Source of the DNA: Pedobacter rhizosphaerae
GTDB taxonomy: Bacteria > Bacteroidota > Bacteroidia > Sphingobacteriales > Sphingobacteriaceae
DNA: 64,000 nucleotides
Direction of reading: 5' to 3'
Assembly: GCF_900111155.1 (NCBI RefSeq)
Contig: NZ_FOGG01000006.1
Span: 1 to 64,000, forward strand
A program made the position numbers and the translations under genes. This document shows positions 17,463-26,555 of the stretch, one piece after another (positions within the stretch are counted from its first letter, which is position 1; every line of letters begins with the position of its first letter). The notes beneath the pieces are model-generated. The model made no database searches, was not told the DNA's origin, and saw only the letters and a list, made by a program, of their open reading frames with translations.

Positions 17463-19136
17463 TCAATTAGAAAAATTTAGGCGTAAAAGATTATGTGGCA
17501 ACGTACTATTGAAGCGTAAGATATCTCCTACCAGTATTACCTGCGAACCCGTAGCGATAGTAGTTTCTACCATATCATAAATTTTGCCTTGAAAACCTCC
17601 AGTATTGTTATACCCAACCGCTAATTGCCCGCTGGCTTCCAGCACCATGAATCCTTGGCGCAGGTAGTCGCCATATTTACTGAAAGAACCACTAACCAGG
17701 ATTTTTCCGTTGTTAAGTTGACCCGCAAAAGTTACTACTCCCCCAGTTATGGCCTGGCTGTTAAAGGTTGTTACATTAGAACCATCGGCGTTTAGCAGAT
17801 TAATACCTGAAGAAGCTTTGCCGTTAAAGGATGTAAATGTTCCACCAATTACAATTTTATTGGTAGTGGCATTATATCTGATCGAAATAATATCACTGTT
17901 AGCACCGGTTCCAACATTAAAGCTATTATCTACACTGCCATTCAGATTCAGCCTCACAATTTTATTGGCCTGGCTACCATTAAATGTGGTAAAAGTGCCT
18001 ACTAAGATTAATTTTCCATCGGTTTGCATCATGGCATCTAAAATTACTCCATTCGCTCCTGAGGCACTTTGACGGGTAGAAGCATTATAATGAAATGTCG
18101 AGTCCATAGAACCATCCATATTCACCCTAACCACCTGCCGCATACGTGTGTAATCATAAACCTTTTCATCATAACTGGAATTAGGCAGGTACATGCGTTT
18201 GTAATTATTGAAGTTTCCTATAATGTAAACCTGTTCGTTAAATACAAAGGTTTTTCTAACAATTCCATCTACTCCTGCATTAAACGCACTCACGGTGTCG
18301 CCATTTTTATAGGTCTCTTGTGGCTTTGGATTAATTACATCTCTAAGCACTAAACTATCGAGTGAGCCATTTGCATTTAAACGTGCTATACTGCCAAGGG
18401 TTTGGCGATTTAGCCTTGTGGAGTTGAAACTGGTAAAACTTCCGGCAATAATAAACTTACCAGCTTGTGCGCCGGTTGCAATACGATTAATGGAAGTAAT
18501 CATCTTTCCGCCCCCTCCAACACCTTTACCAAATGATACCCCACTGGTGGAGTAAGCACCATCACCTAGAATTTGGGCAATCCCACCAATAGGCAGTTTT
18601 TCTGTTCCTTTTAATTCAAAATCATTAAATTCTCCACCTACAAAATAATTGCCGCCAGGCAGGCCTTCAATATCATATACCGTGCTAAAACCTGTCGTGT
18701 TTGTTGATCCGTTTATTACTTTCCAACCCGCATCTACGCTTATCTTACCTCCAACTTTAACAATTGGGCCAAAGAAACTTTGCCCCTGAGAGGTAATCCA
18801 CATGCTACCGGTACTGGCAGTTACCGGAACTTTGAAGGTTAAGGTCGTGTCGTTTGTTGATCCCGTAACTACTTCAGCCTCAATTTCATTTACATATACC
18901 TTAAAGTCGTTGATGTATTTATTCAATCCCTTAACCCTCACACTTAAAACATCACCAGGATTTACCACGTCAGGATCTATGGTTTTCGAAACAAAAGTTA
19001 GGTCCAGTGGTTTCTTTCCTCCTGCATAGGGATCTTCTGTAAGCCCTCGTTCTTTTTGGCAGGAAACAAAAGCCGTTGTTAAGCAAATTGCGCCAAGCAA
19101 AAACAGCTTAAATTTATATTGTATGTTCGTTAACAT
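17463..19136 (-). CDS. Lipoprotein with IPT-like (DUF5008-like) and delta-60 repeat beta-propeller domains
   Basis: A 557-residue lipoprotein (AFVSC, Cys26). After a short linker, residues about 45-130 look like an IPT/TIG immunoglobulin-like domain (DPDVVNPGDVLSVRVKGLN), consistent with DUF5008. The rest consists of delta-60 repeats such as QTDGKLILVGTFTTFNG followed by RLNLNGSVDNSFN, which form beta-propeller blades. It is probably surface-exposed and binds ligand; no catalytic motif is seen. I start at the ATG at 19136. A TTG three codons upstream (19145) is the frame limit. It lies 29 bases after the fasciclin gene and shares the operon with the SusCD pair upstream. Confidence 0.75.
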   Translation of the reverse strand: MLTNIQYKFKLFLLGAICLTTAFVSCQKERGLTEDPYAGGKKPLDLTFVSKTIDPDVVNPGDVLSVRVKGLNKYINDFKVYVNEIEAEVVTGSTNDTTLTFKVPVTASTGSMWITSQGQSFFGPIVKVGGKISVDAGWKVINGSTNTTGFSTVYDIEGLPGGNYFVGGEFNDFELKGTEKLPIGGIAQILGDGAYSTSGVSFGKGVGGGGKMITSINRIATGAQAGKFIIAGSFTSFNSTRLNRQTLGSIARLNANGSLDSLVLRDVINPKPQETYKNGDTVSAFNAGVDGIVRKTFVFNEQVYIIGNFNNYKRMYLPNSSYDEKVYDYTRMRQVVRVNMDGSMDSTFHYNASTRQSASGANGVILDAMMQTDGKLILVGTFTTFNGSQANKIVRLNLNGSVDNSFNVGTGANSDIISIRYNATTNKIVIGGTFTSFNGKASSGINLLNADGSNVTTFNSQAITGGVVTFAGQLNNGKILVSGSFSKYGDYLRQGFMVLEASGQLAVGYNNTGGFQGKIYDMVETTIATGSQVILVGDILRFNSTLPHNLLRLNFSN

Positions 19137-19165
19137 TCTTTTCAATTTACGATGATAAAATAAAC

Positions 19166-19915
19166 TTATGGTGTTGCCGGATCAATGCCCGCGGATATAG
19201 CCTGCTCAATAAACACATTGGTATTAAATCCGAAATTATGATCAAGCTTATTTAGCACGTGTAAAACGCCATTATTAGGCTGTATATCTGAAGTTGCAAC
19301 AGGAATATTGACTAATGAAACCTGCGGATTAGACAAATCAGGAATATAGGCCAGGTACAGCTGGCGATAACCGGCATATGCTACTCTTGATATTTCTGCA
19401 CCCTTATCATTATACACTACCGCATCATTAAAGATTACGCCAACATTCATAATTCTGCCACCGTAAGAGGTATAACCCTGGCCCGGATAAGCGAGGTATG
19501 ATAATGTGTCGCGCTGTGGATAATCCTTTAGCCGATTTGAGCCCTTAAAAATATATTGAGAAAGTATATTCCTCCATACCTGAGACTTAATCTGTGTCAA
19601 TTTTGAAACGGTATCTTTTCCAGTTGCCCTTAACTCTACATTTAATCGTTTAACAGATTTAAAGACAGATCCGCTTGGTGGAGCAAAAAACGTTATATTT
19701 TCTTTACTAACCACATCGGCTAAACCGGCGAGTTTAATAATTGTTAAAGTAGAATCAAAGAAGGGCTTTCTCCCTTCCATGTACTGCATAATATTGCCTT
19801 CAAATTTAGGATCATGAACTTCAGTTTCTATGTAGTACTTTTTACAGCCAGCTAATACTGCTAATAAGCAGATTATTGAAAGTAGTAACGTTTTAGGTTT
19901 GTGTAGCATCATCAT
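19166..19915 (-). CDS. Fasciclin-domain lipoprotein
   Basis: A 249-residue lipoprotein (lipobox VLAGC, Cys24). A fasciclin (FAS1) domain spans about 45-235, with the H1-type box ENITFFAPPSGSVFKSV and the terminal box NGVLHVLNKLDHNFGF. FAS1 domains mediate adhesion or carbohydrate/protein contact at the cell surface. Three consecutive ATGs open the gene; the first (19915) is used here but any could serve. It is six bases after the SusD stop, so co-translation is likely. A related fasciclin lipoprotein is at 25731-26405. Confidence 0.82.
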   Translation of the reverse strand: MMMLHKPKTLLLSIICLLAVLAGCKKYYIETEVHDPKFEGNIMQYMEGRKPFFDSTLTIIKLAGLADVVSKENITFFAPPSGSVFKSVKRLNVELRATGKDTVSKLTQIKSQVWRNILSQYIFKGSNRLKDYPQRDTLSYLAYPGQGYTSYGGRIMNVGVIFNDAVVYNDKGAEISRVAYAGYRQLYLAYIPDLSNPQVSLVNIPVATSDIQPNNGVLHVLNKLDHNFGFNTNVFIEQAISAGIDPATP

Positions 19916-19921
19916 ATCTTA

Positions 19922-21466
19922 TTAATTCCAGAAGTTATTAGCAATTAAATGGGGGTTTGCGCTTCTTTCAGCAGCGGTAATGGTAAGTGGCCATGTCCAG
20001 GCACCTGCATTTAGGTTGGCAACAGACATAGGTGCTTTCGTAAAATCGGAGTTTACTACCCTTTTTGTTCTTACCAGATCGAAGAAAAAGTGTCCTTCAC
20101 CAATGAGTTCACGACATCTTTCTTTATAAATCTCATCCTTTAAATCCTGTCCGCTTTGTATAATAAGCGGTGCATTGGCTGCTGCAGTTACCCTGTTGGC
20201 ATAATCTCTGGCCTCGCTTTCCTGTCCAAGCTCAGCAAGTGCCTCAGCCGTTAACAGATAACAATCAGGTAGTCTGAAAATGATGGCACTGTCATCACTT
20301 GTTACGTATATTGCACTTCCCGATCCGGTTGTATAGGTATTGGCAAATTTCTTAAACTGAAAAGTAGTGCTCTGAGAATCGAAATTTTCAAACCAGGTGG
20401 ATAACCTTGCATCCGAACCTCCTGCAGGATAAAGTTTTGTAATGTATTCTTTAAGATAAGCCATGAAGCTTGATGCCTTACTTACAGTACCCTGATAAGG
20501 ATAATGCGAGAAATAGTAAGAAAAACCTGATGGTAATGAGAAACCCTCACCGTAATTGACATCTTGTAGAATGCCAAATAAATTTTCTGAGCTTCTGCCT
20601 TTAAAAATTCTCAAGGTATTTGCCGGAGTGATCGGTAATAATTTATATACACTATAGGTATCCAGCTCGGTAGCTAATTTTGCCACTGCCTCATAATACG
20701 GTGTTTTTACGCCAGTATCCCAGGCGGCAGCCCACATATTCAGGTGCATTAAAAGGGCAACTGCCGAAGCTTTGGTCGGCCTGAAACCATTGGATGAAGC
20801 ATCATTGTAAAAAGCAGGTAAATCATCTTTTACGGCAGTCATATCAGCAATGCATTTGTTCATTACAGTAACCTGTGATGTTCTGGGTAGTGGATCACTA
20901 TGATATGCATCTGTATAATAGATTGCATCACCAAATAGTTTACAGATAAACATATAGCTTAGGTTACGCAAAAAAACCGCCTCGGCTTTGTAGCGCTTTT
21001 TATCTGCCTCAGGTAAACTTGAGCCAGGAACCTTGTCAATTTCGAAATAAAGAATATTGGATGCCGCCACCACATCATACCATTCTTTCCAGTTCATAAT
21101 ATTTTTCATCATGCCGTTGTAACGGCCAGTACTGTTCACAATTGATTTCATATTGTTACCGCTAAGCGCTGTAAACGTTGCCACTCCATCATTATCCATA
21201 CTACCGGTAGTTACCACGTTGTTTCCACGGATTTCCAATGCCGGGAAGAATGCGCGGTCGTCTCCGTTAAAGAACTGCGGTGTACCTGCTACTTTCGATC
21301 TTAAGCGTGAATAAATGCCGTTAGTAAACCCTTCTACATCTTCACGTGTCTTCCAAAAGTTATTCCCGCTTTGCGCTTCTATTGGCGTTACATTCAGGAA
21401 TTTTTTGCAGCCCAGGTTGGTAAAAACCAGTGCGGCAATAAGGATCATATATGTTGTATTTTTCAT
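19922..21466 (-). CDS. SusD/RagB-family nutrient-binding lipoprotein
   Basis: A 514-residue lipoprotein (TNLGC, Cys20) that would cap the SusC porin encoded just upstream. Typical SusD features are NFWKTREDVEGFTNGIYSRLR near the N-terminus, tetratricopeptide-like helices, EALAELGQESEARDYANRV, and the C-terminal signature YKERCRELIGEGHFFFDLVRTKR. The start is the ATG at 21466 (MKNTTYMILIAALV). The frame continues upstream to a TTG at 21493 inside the susC end, which is unlikely. Ligand identity is unknown, but the M60 peptidase and fasciclin neighbours suggest a peptide or glycoprotein fragment. Confidence 0.92.
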   Translation of the reverse strand: MKNTTYMILIAALVFTNLGCKKFLNVTPIEAQSGNNFWKTREDVEGFTNGIYSRLRSKVAGTPQFFNGDDRAFFPALEIRGNNVVTTGSMDNDGVATFTALSGNNMKSIVNSTGRYNGMMKNIMNWKEWYDVVAASNILYFEIDKVPGSSLPEADKKRYKAEAVFLRNLSYMFICKLFGDAIYYTDAYHSDPLPRTSQVTVMNKCIADMTAVKDDLPAFYNDASSNGFRPTKASAVALLMHLNMWAAAWDTGVKTPYYEAVAKLATELDTYSVYKLLPITPANTLRIFKGRSSENLFGILQDVNYGEGFSLPSGFSYYFSHYPYQGTVSKASSFMAYLKEYITKLYPAGGSDARLSTWFENFDSQSTTFQFKKFANTYTTGSGSAIYVTSDDSAIIFRLPDCYLLTAEALAELGQESEARDYANRVTAAANAPLIIQSGQDLKDEIYKERCRELIGEGHFFFDLVRTKRVVNSDFTKAPMSVANLNAGAWTWPLTITAAERSANPHLIANNFWN

Positions 21467-21482
21467 CTGTCTGATTTTGATT

Positions 21483-24400
21483 TTAAAACTCAATATTTAA
21501 ACCCAATGTAAATTGTCTTGGCGAAGGATAACCTCCAGAATCATCTCTACCTAAACTCGTTACGTTCTCGGGATTTGGCCCTGTGTAACGCGTTATAAAG
21601 CCAAGGTTGGCTGCAGTAGCGTTTATACTAACCCTGTTCATACCAAATTTGCTGGTAAACTTTTTATCAAAGATGTAGTATACTTTAACTGAATTTAATT
21701 TAAAGTAGGAACCATCTTCCTGAAAGGCCGTTTGATTCAGTCTGAACGGATCGATAATTCTTGAGCGTAAGAAATCTAAAGGATTTGCATAAGCGGCAAC
21801 ATCACCGTTTGCACGCCAATAGTTAAGCTGATCTAAAGGCACCAGGCTACCAAGAGAACCATAAGGTGAATAATAGTTACGCAACTGGTTGGCTAAAGGG
21901 TTGTTGAGAATATCGCGAACCAGGGTAAATGAAGTATTTACCTCCAAACTCCAGTTTTTCCACTGTAGGTAAGAAGTTATACCACCCGTTACCTGTGGCT
22001 GGGAATTACCAGCAATAACCCTATCATTAGCGTCGAGCACATAATTTCCATCAACATCGGTAAAAATAGGATCACCTGCTCTAAAATAATTTAAGTAGCC
22101 ATTTCCACCTACTCGGTAAGGTAAACCTGTATTGGGATCAACCGGAACCTGTGCATTTGTAGAATAAACGCCTTTTGTATTAAACAAGTAATTAGACAAC
22201 GAATTGGTACCCAAACGATAGTAAGTATCCTGACCTAAATCCTTGTCGTAATAAATCAGATCTCTTAAACCGTCAGGAAGTTGAGCCAATATTTCTCTAT
22301 TGATGGCTAAATTCGCAGAGATTGTCCATTTAAACTGGCTATTGGGATTTAAAGGGCGCGCTGTAGTTTGAAACTCCCAACCATAGTTAACATTACTAAT
22401 TTCGTTAGAGGCAACCGTTCCAAATGAATTCGCACTGGAAATATCTTTATATCTAAAAATATTATCGTTTTGCTTGTAGTAAGTATCAAAAACGAATGAA
22501 AAGCGGTTTTGGAATAAACTGAAATCAAAACCTGCGTTGTAAGTTGTTGCTTTGGTAGGTTGTAAATCCAGATTGGGTAACCTCTGTAAGTCCAGAATAA
22601 TAGAATTGGCGTTATTGTAGCGACTTCCTCCTACATATTTACCATAGGCATCAAAAATACCCCCTACTGGCTGAATGTTTGAACCGTAACTTAAGCGGAT
22701 ATCTGCATAATCAATCCACTTTATGCTTTCCATAAACTTTTCTTTGTTAAAGTTCCATTTTAAGGCTACGGATGGATTGGCAATATATCTTGCGTTTGCT
22801 CCATTGGCAGAATTCGCATCTAAACGGTAATTAAGATCTAATACGTACCGCTGTCTGTAGTTGTAAGAAAATGCCCCGGCAAAAGCCACACTTCTCGCAT
22901 CGTTGTAATCAATCGTTCCACCCAAAGAGGTTAAGTAATCAGTCATATTCGTCAAAGGACCTCTCAACTGGTCGTTAACACCCTTTTCATTTAAAATAGC
23001 ATCAGCTTTAAAAAAACTAGAGTTAATTTCTGTAAAGGCGAACAAGTTAAAAGTATGTGAATCTTCTCCGGCAGCATCCTGCAAACCATATACATAGGAG
23101 AATTGACTACGGTTGTATAACTTGGTAGCGCGATCATTGTAAGTGTAATACTTAGATTGATTACCATTTAATGCCGCTGGCGAGAAATTATCCTTCGTGT
23201 TGGAGCTGTTGGTGTAGTTTAAAAACGTAGCAACTCTGAAATTCTTAAAAATTTCGTATTCTGCATTAATGGTGGCAAAAGTCTGCAACGTTTTATTGTC
23301 ATTATCAGTTTGGAGTTGTGCCAGCAAGCCACTTTGTGCTGAGTACAATGAAGGTGAAGGCAACAATGTAGAGGCCGAACCTGTTGAGGCAAGACCGCTG
23401 TTTAATAAGCCATTTCCACTTCCTGTTTGTTGTTTTTGGATAGAGTTTTGTAACTGTCCAACCAGCTTAAATTTAGGGGTTGGGTTATACTGCATATTCA
23501 TGTTCAGGTTATACCTGGAATAACCGGTATTTTCCTGGATCCCCGTCTCGTCATAAGCCCCTAACCCTACTTTGTAGTTAAAAGCCATATCCCCACCAGA
23601 AACACTTACGTTATGGGTTTGATTAAAGGTGTTTCTGTAAAAATAAGATTGCCAGTCTGTAGAGTTATTAAAATAGGCATTCAAACTGTCTGCTAATAGT
23701 GGGGAAGAGTTAATCAAATCAATGGCATGATTGTAAGTACTGTCATTTTGCAAAATCTGCGATATACGAAGTTGCCTTTCACCCTTTCCGCCAATAACCG
23801 TACGGAGTTGGGGAACCATAGAAAAGAATGCTGCACCATTGTAACGCACCACTGGCACTTTTGAGTTACCACGTTTAGTTGTAATCAGGATAACACCATA
23901 AGCTCCTCTGGATCCGTACAATGCAGTAGCTGCTGCATCTTTAAGAGTGGTAATATCTTCTATATCTTCTGGTGGGATTTGAGATATTGGTGATACACCC
24001 GGACCAGCCTGTTGAAATCCATATGAATAATTGGTATTATCATCAACAGGAACACCGTCAATTACAAATAAGGGAGAAGTTGGAGTTAAGAAACTAGAGC
24101 TTCCTGAGCCCGATACGTTAATATTTGAAATACCACGTAAGGTAATAGATCCCCTAAAACCTGGCGCTCCGGTATTGTTTTGAATATTAAGACCTGCCAC
24201 TTTACCCTGTAAAAGCGACATCACATCACTTGCGGGCTGTCCTTGAATATCCTTACCAGATATACTTACGGTAGAACCTGTAGACAAGGTTCTGGTTTTG
24301 GTCTGGTATCCCGCAGTAACAGTTACCTCTTTAAGGGTAGTATTATCACCTTGAAGTGTTATACTTATATTGGCACGGCCGTTTACCTTAATAGTTTGCG

Positions 24401-24680
24401 TTACATAACTTAAATATTTAAAGGTAAGTTCTGCATTAGAGGGAACAGTTACCCTGAAGCGGCCATCTCCATCTGTCTGGCCCAAAACCTTGCCATTGCT
24501 TAAAATGCTTACGCCCGGCATGGTTTCCTTCTTTTTAGATTCGCCGTCGTAAACAGCACCTGAAACAGCAATTTGCTGTTGTGCAGAAGCAATATTGTGC
24601 AAACCAAAAATCAATAAAATTACTATACTGTAAAAATACTTCATGGGAAATATATTTTGTTTTGATTTAGTTAGTTTCAT
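21483..24680 (-). CDS. SusC/RagA-family TonB-dependent outer membrane transporter
   Basis: A 1065-residue outer membrane transporter. After the signal peptide (AQQQ near 34) comes a carboxypeptidase-regulatory-like beta domain (SGAVYDGESKKKETMPGVSIL). Then follow the plug (SVSGKDIQG-like region, VMSLLQGKVAGLNIQNNTGAPG, PLFVIDGVPVDD, LKDAAATALYGSRGAYGVILITTK) and a long beta-barrel ending in ...LGLNIEF with a terminal Phe. It imports large ligands with energy from TonB. The ATG at 24680 overlaps the TGA of the DUF5007-like gene (ATGA). An internal ATG at 24644 (MKYFYSIV) gives a more compact signal peptide and is an alternative start. Confidence 0.94.
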   Translation of the reverse strand: MKLTKSKQNIFPMKYFYSIVILLIFGLHNIASAQQQIAVSGAVYDGESKKKETMPGVSILSNGKVLGQTDGDGRFRVTVPSNAELTFKYLSYVTQTIKVNGRANISITLQGDNTTLKEVTVTAGYQTKTRTLSTGSTVSISGKDIQGQPASDVMSLLQGKVAGLNIQNNTGAPGFRGSITLRGISNINVSGSGSSSFLTPTSPLFVIDGVPVDDNTNYSYGFQQAGPGVSPISQIPPEDIEDITTLKDAAATALYGSRGAYGVILITTKRGNSKVPVVRYNGAAFFSMVPQLRTVIGGKGERQLRISQILQNDSTYNHAIDLINSSPLLADSLNAYFNNSTDWQSYFYRNTFNQTHNVSVSGGDMAFNYKVGLGAYDETGIQENTGYSRYNLNMNMQYNPTPKFKLVGQLQNSIQKQQTGSGNGLLNSGLASTGSASTLLPSPSLYSAQSGLLAQLQTDNDNKTLQTFATINAEYEIFKNFRVATFLNYTNSSNTKDNFSPAALNGNQSKYYTYNDRATKLYNRSQFSYVYGLQDAAGEDSHTFNLFAFTEINSSFFKADAILNEKGVNDQLRGPLTNMTDYLTSLGGTIDYNDARSVAFAGAFSYNYRQRYVLDLNYRLDANSANGANARYIANPSVALKWNFNKEKFMESIKWIDYADIRLSYGSNIQPVGGIFDAYGKYVGGSRYNNANSIILDLQRLPNLDLQPTKATTYNAGFDFSLFQNRFSFVFDTYYKQNDNIFRYKDISSANSFGTVASNEISNVNYGWEFQTTARPLNPNSQFKWTISANLAINREILAQLPDGLRDLIYYDKDLGQDTYYRLGTNSLSNYLFNTKGVYSTNAQVPVDPNTGLPYRVGGNGYLNYFRAGDPIFTDVDGNYVLDANDRVIAGNSQPQVTGGITSYLQWKNWSLEVNTSFTLVRDILNNPLANQLRNYYSPYGSLGSLVPLDQLNYWRANGDVAAYANPLDFLRSRIIDPFRLNQTAFQEDGSYFKLNSVKVYYIFDKKFTSKFGMNRVSINATAANLGFITRYTGPNPENVTSLGRDDSGGYPSPRQFTLGLNIEF

Positions 24681-25726
24681 CAGTCGTTATCAAATTTTGG
24701 TTTGTCATTCTTGAACTGAAAGATTATTTCCCAATCGCCCTCCTCGTATATCTTAAAATTTAAGGCCAGATAACAATGTTGCAAAACGGCACCGAAAGCC
24801 TGTCTGTCAAACCTGAATACCACCCTTGCCGCAGCACCATCTAGTGTGGTAAATTTTGTTGGATATGCTGTTAACGGAATGGGGTAAGCGATATCGAATT
24901 TTACTTTGTTGGCGTCCTTAACCATGTTAAAACCATGTACTAAGTTGCCCCAATCGGTTAACGCAAACTTATTTGGATCAATAGCCTGGGCCAAAGTATC
25001 TACAAACTTGAAACTGATGCTATGCCCCGAGTAGCCTGGTGTGCCCTTTGGAATTTTGTTAAATACCACACGTACATCACTTGAAGTTAAAAACTGATTG
25101 GTTTTAACCCCTGTGATAAATATACTCGACGGGCTAATTGATGTGGTAGTTCCCTGCCCGGTAATCGGATCAAGCGGTGAAGGCTCGTATGGTCGCTCGC
25201 GCAGTGGGCTCAGGCGAAAATTTTGAAAATATTTTCTTCCTCCTGAATTTGACATTTCCACATCGAAAACATAACCAGAATCAGGCTGCGCTTTAATCAT
25301 GTTGGAATTGGCTTCTGCCCACATTAAAAATTCGCCAGAATGCGGACGAATCTCGAATAAAGGGTGATTCTCAATTACACGTTTGGCTTCAATTTCTGCC
25401 AATGATTTTTCTGTACCATCATAGGCGGTTTTCCAAACTTTTACCGGGTATAATTTGGTGAGTTCTGGAGCAGGTTCACCACCAAAAGTGCGCATATTTA
25501 CTATTTTAAAATCCAGCGGTCTGCTCGAATTTCCATAAGTAAAGTTGTTGGCAAACAAAGTACTTCTCCCTAAAGTTGGCTGATACAGATACTGGGTAAA
25601 CTGACTGTCGTTAGCAATAGATAATCTGTTATCAGGTAAATTTTTCTTACACGATACCAGCATAAGCATGATGCCACATAGCATTACAAATGCGCTAAGT
25701 AAGTATTTATTCGTTTTCATCTTCAT
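24680..25726 (-). CDS. Putative surface lipoprotein, DUF5007-like
   Basis: A 348-residue lipoprotein (LMLVSC, Cys26). It starts CKKNLPDNRLSIANDSQFTQYLYQPTLGRSTLF and continues with beta-rich sequence and no catalytic motif. I associate it with DUF5007, a Bacteroidota family found next to SusC/SusD and fasciclin genes; the assignment rests on memory of the family and its context. Its stop overlaps the next susC start by one base, and it begins four bases after the second fasciclin gene, so it is embedded in the operon. A role as an accessory surface glycan- or protein-binding component is inferred. Confidence 0.55.
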   Translation of the reverse strand: MKMKTNKYLLSAFVMLCGIMLMLVSCKKNLPDNRLSIANDSQFTQYLYQPTLGRSTLFANNFTYGNSSRPLDFKIVNMRTFGGEPAPELTKLYPVKVWKTAYDGTEKSLAEIEAKRVIENHPLFEIRPHSGEFLMWAEANSNMIKAQPDSGYVFDVEMSNSGGRKYFQNFRLSPLRERPYEPSPLDPITGQGTTTSISPSSIFITGVKTNQFLTSSDVRVVFNKIPKGTPGYSGHSISFKFVDTLAQAIDPNKFALTDWGNLVHGFNMVKDANKVKFDIAYPIPLTAYPTKFTTLDGAAARVVFRFDRQAFGAVLQHCYLALNFKIYEEGDWEIIFQFKNDKPKFDND

Positions 25727-25730
25727 AAGG

Positions 25731-26405
25731 CTATTGGTCTAATCTGGCTGTAAATTCATCAAATCCAAAACTGTGTAATGGGGTTATGATATTGATGGTG
25801 GCATTATTAGTTTTAATGTTAACAGCGTTAGTATTGGTGGTTACCCAGTTAAGCCTGATGGTAGAACCATACATATCGCTGAACTCGAGCGTTGTTGCCC
25901 CGCCGTTAACAAATCCTGATGCATTTGATTTAACTGCCTTAATATGCATTGGGTAATCTGATAGTATGGTGTTTAAAGAAATACCATCAACATTTCCAGC
26001 ATAAGCACTAGTTGTTTTGTTCCCCCTGATGATATACTTCGAAAGCATATATAAGAGTTGTATTGGTTGGGCAGTATTAAGATAGATAGGTGCCTTTCCT
26101 GCTGCTTTTCTGGTTTGGTTTAAATACTTTACCGAAGCGGCAAAGTTTTCGTTTACGGGTGCAAATAAGGTTACTTGCTGATTGGTTAATGAATCTTTCA
26201 GCAAGGGGAAACGATCCAATACCAGTAAAAGTGAATCAAAGGTATTGGGCTTCGATTTTAAATAATCCATCGCCGACCCGTTAAAGGACTGTACTGTATT
26301 GCTGTAGTCGTAATATGGCGAATCGCTTTTTTTACAGGCGCTAACATAAATGCCAAACAGGGCTAATAATAATACCAGACTGCGCTTATATAAATTCTTT
26401 CTCAT
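25731..26405 (-). CDS. Fasciclin-domain lipoprotein
   Basis: A 224-residue lipoprotein (YVSAC, Cys24) with one FAS1-like domain. The segment QQVTLFAPVNENFAASVKYLNQ matches the N-terminal FAS1 box, and the C-terminus INIITPLHSFGFDEF corresponds to the closing helix/strand. It resembles the other fasciclin lipoprotein at 19166 in size and placement next to a SusD gene, which suggests the two SusCD-fasciclin units arose by duplication. The 150 bases between it and the SusD stop (26406-26555) show no gene or clear hairpin. Confidence 0.78.
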   Translation of the reverse strand: MRKNLYKRSLVLLLALFGIYVSACKKSDSPYYDYSNTVQSFNGSAMDYLKSKPNTFDSLLLVLDRFPLLKDSLTNQQVTLFAPVNENFAASVKYLNQTRKAAGKAPIYLNTAQPIQLLYMLSKYIIRGNKTTSAYAGNVDGISLNTILSDYPMHIKAVKSNASGFVNGGATTLEFSDMYGSTIRLNWVTTNTNAVNIKTNNATINIITPLHSFGFDEFTARLDQ

Positions 26406-26555
26406 CCGTATAAATTATTGAATTATATACATTGTTATTTATCGTATCATTGAGCTTTCAGGCTCGGTTTGTTTAAATGATGATAGATAATGGCTGGTTT
26501 GCTTATGCTAAAAAGCTATTTACATCATCAATCTTATTCATCATTCTTTTACTAA

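Noticed and set aside
17443..17466. Upstream extension of the LamG/phosphodiesterase lipoprotein to 17466
   Set aside because: The codon there is TTG and overlaps the upstream stop; the ATGs at 17442 and 17436 give a proper lipoprotein signal.
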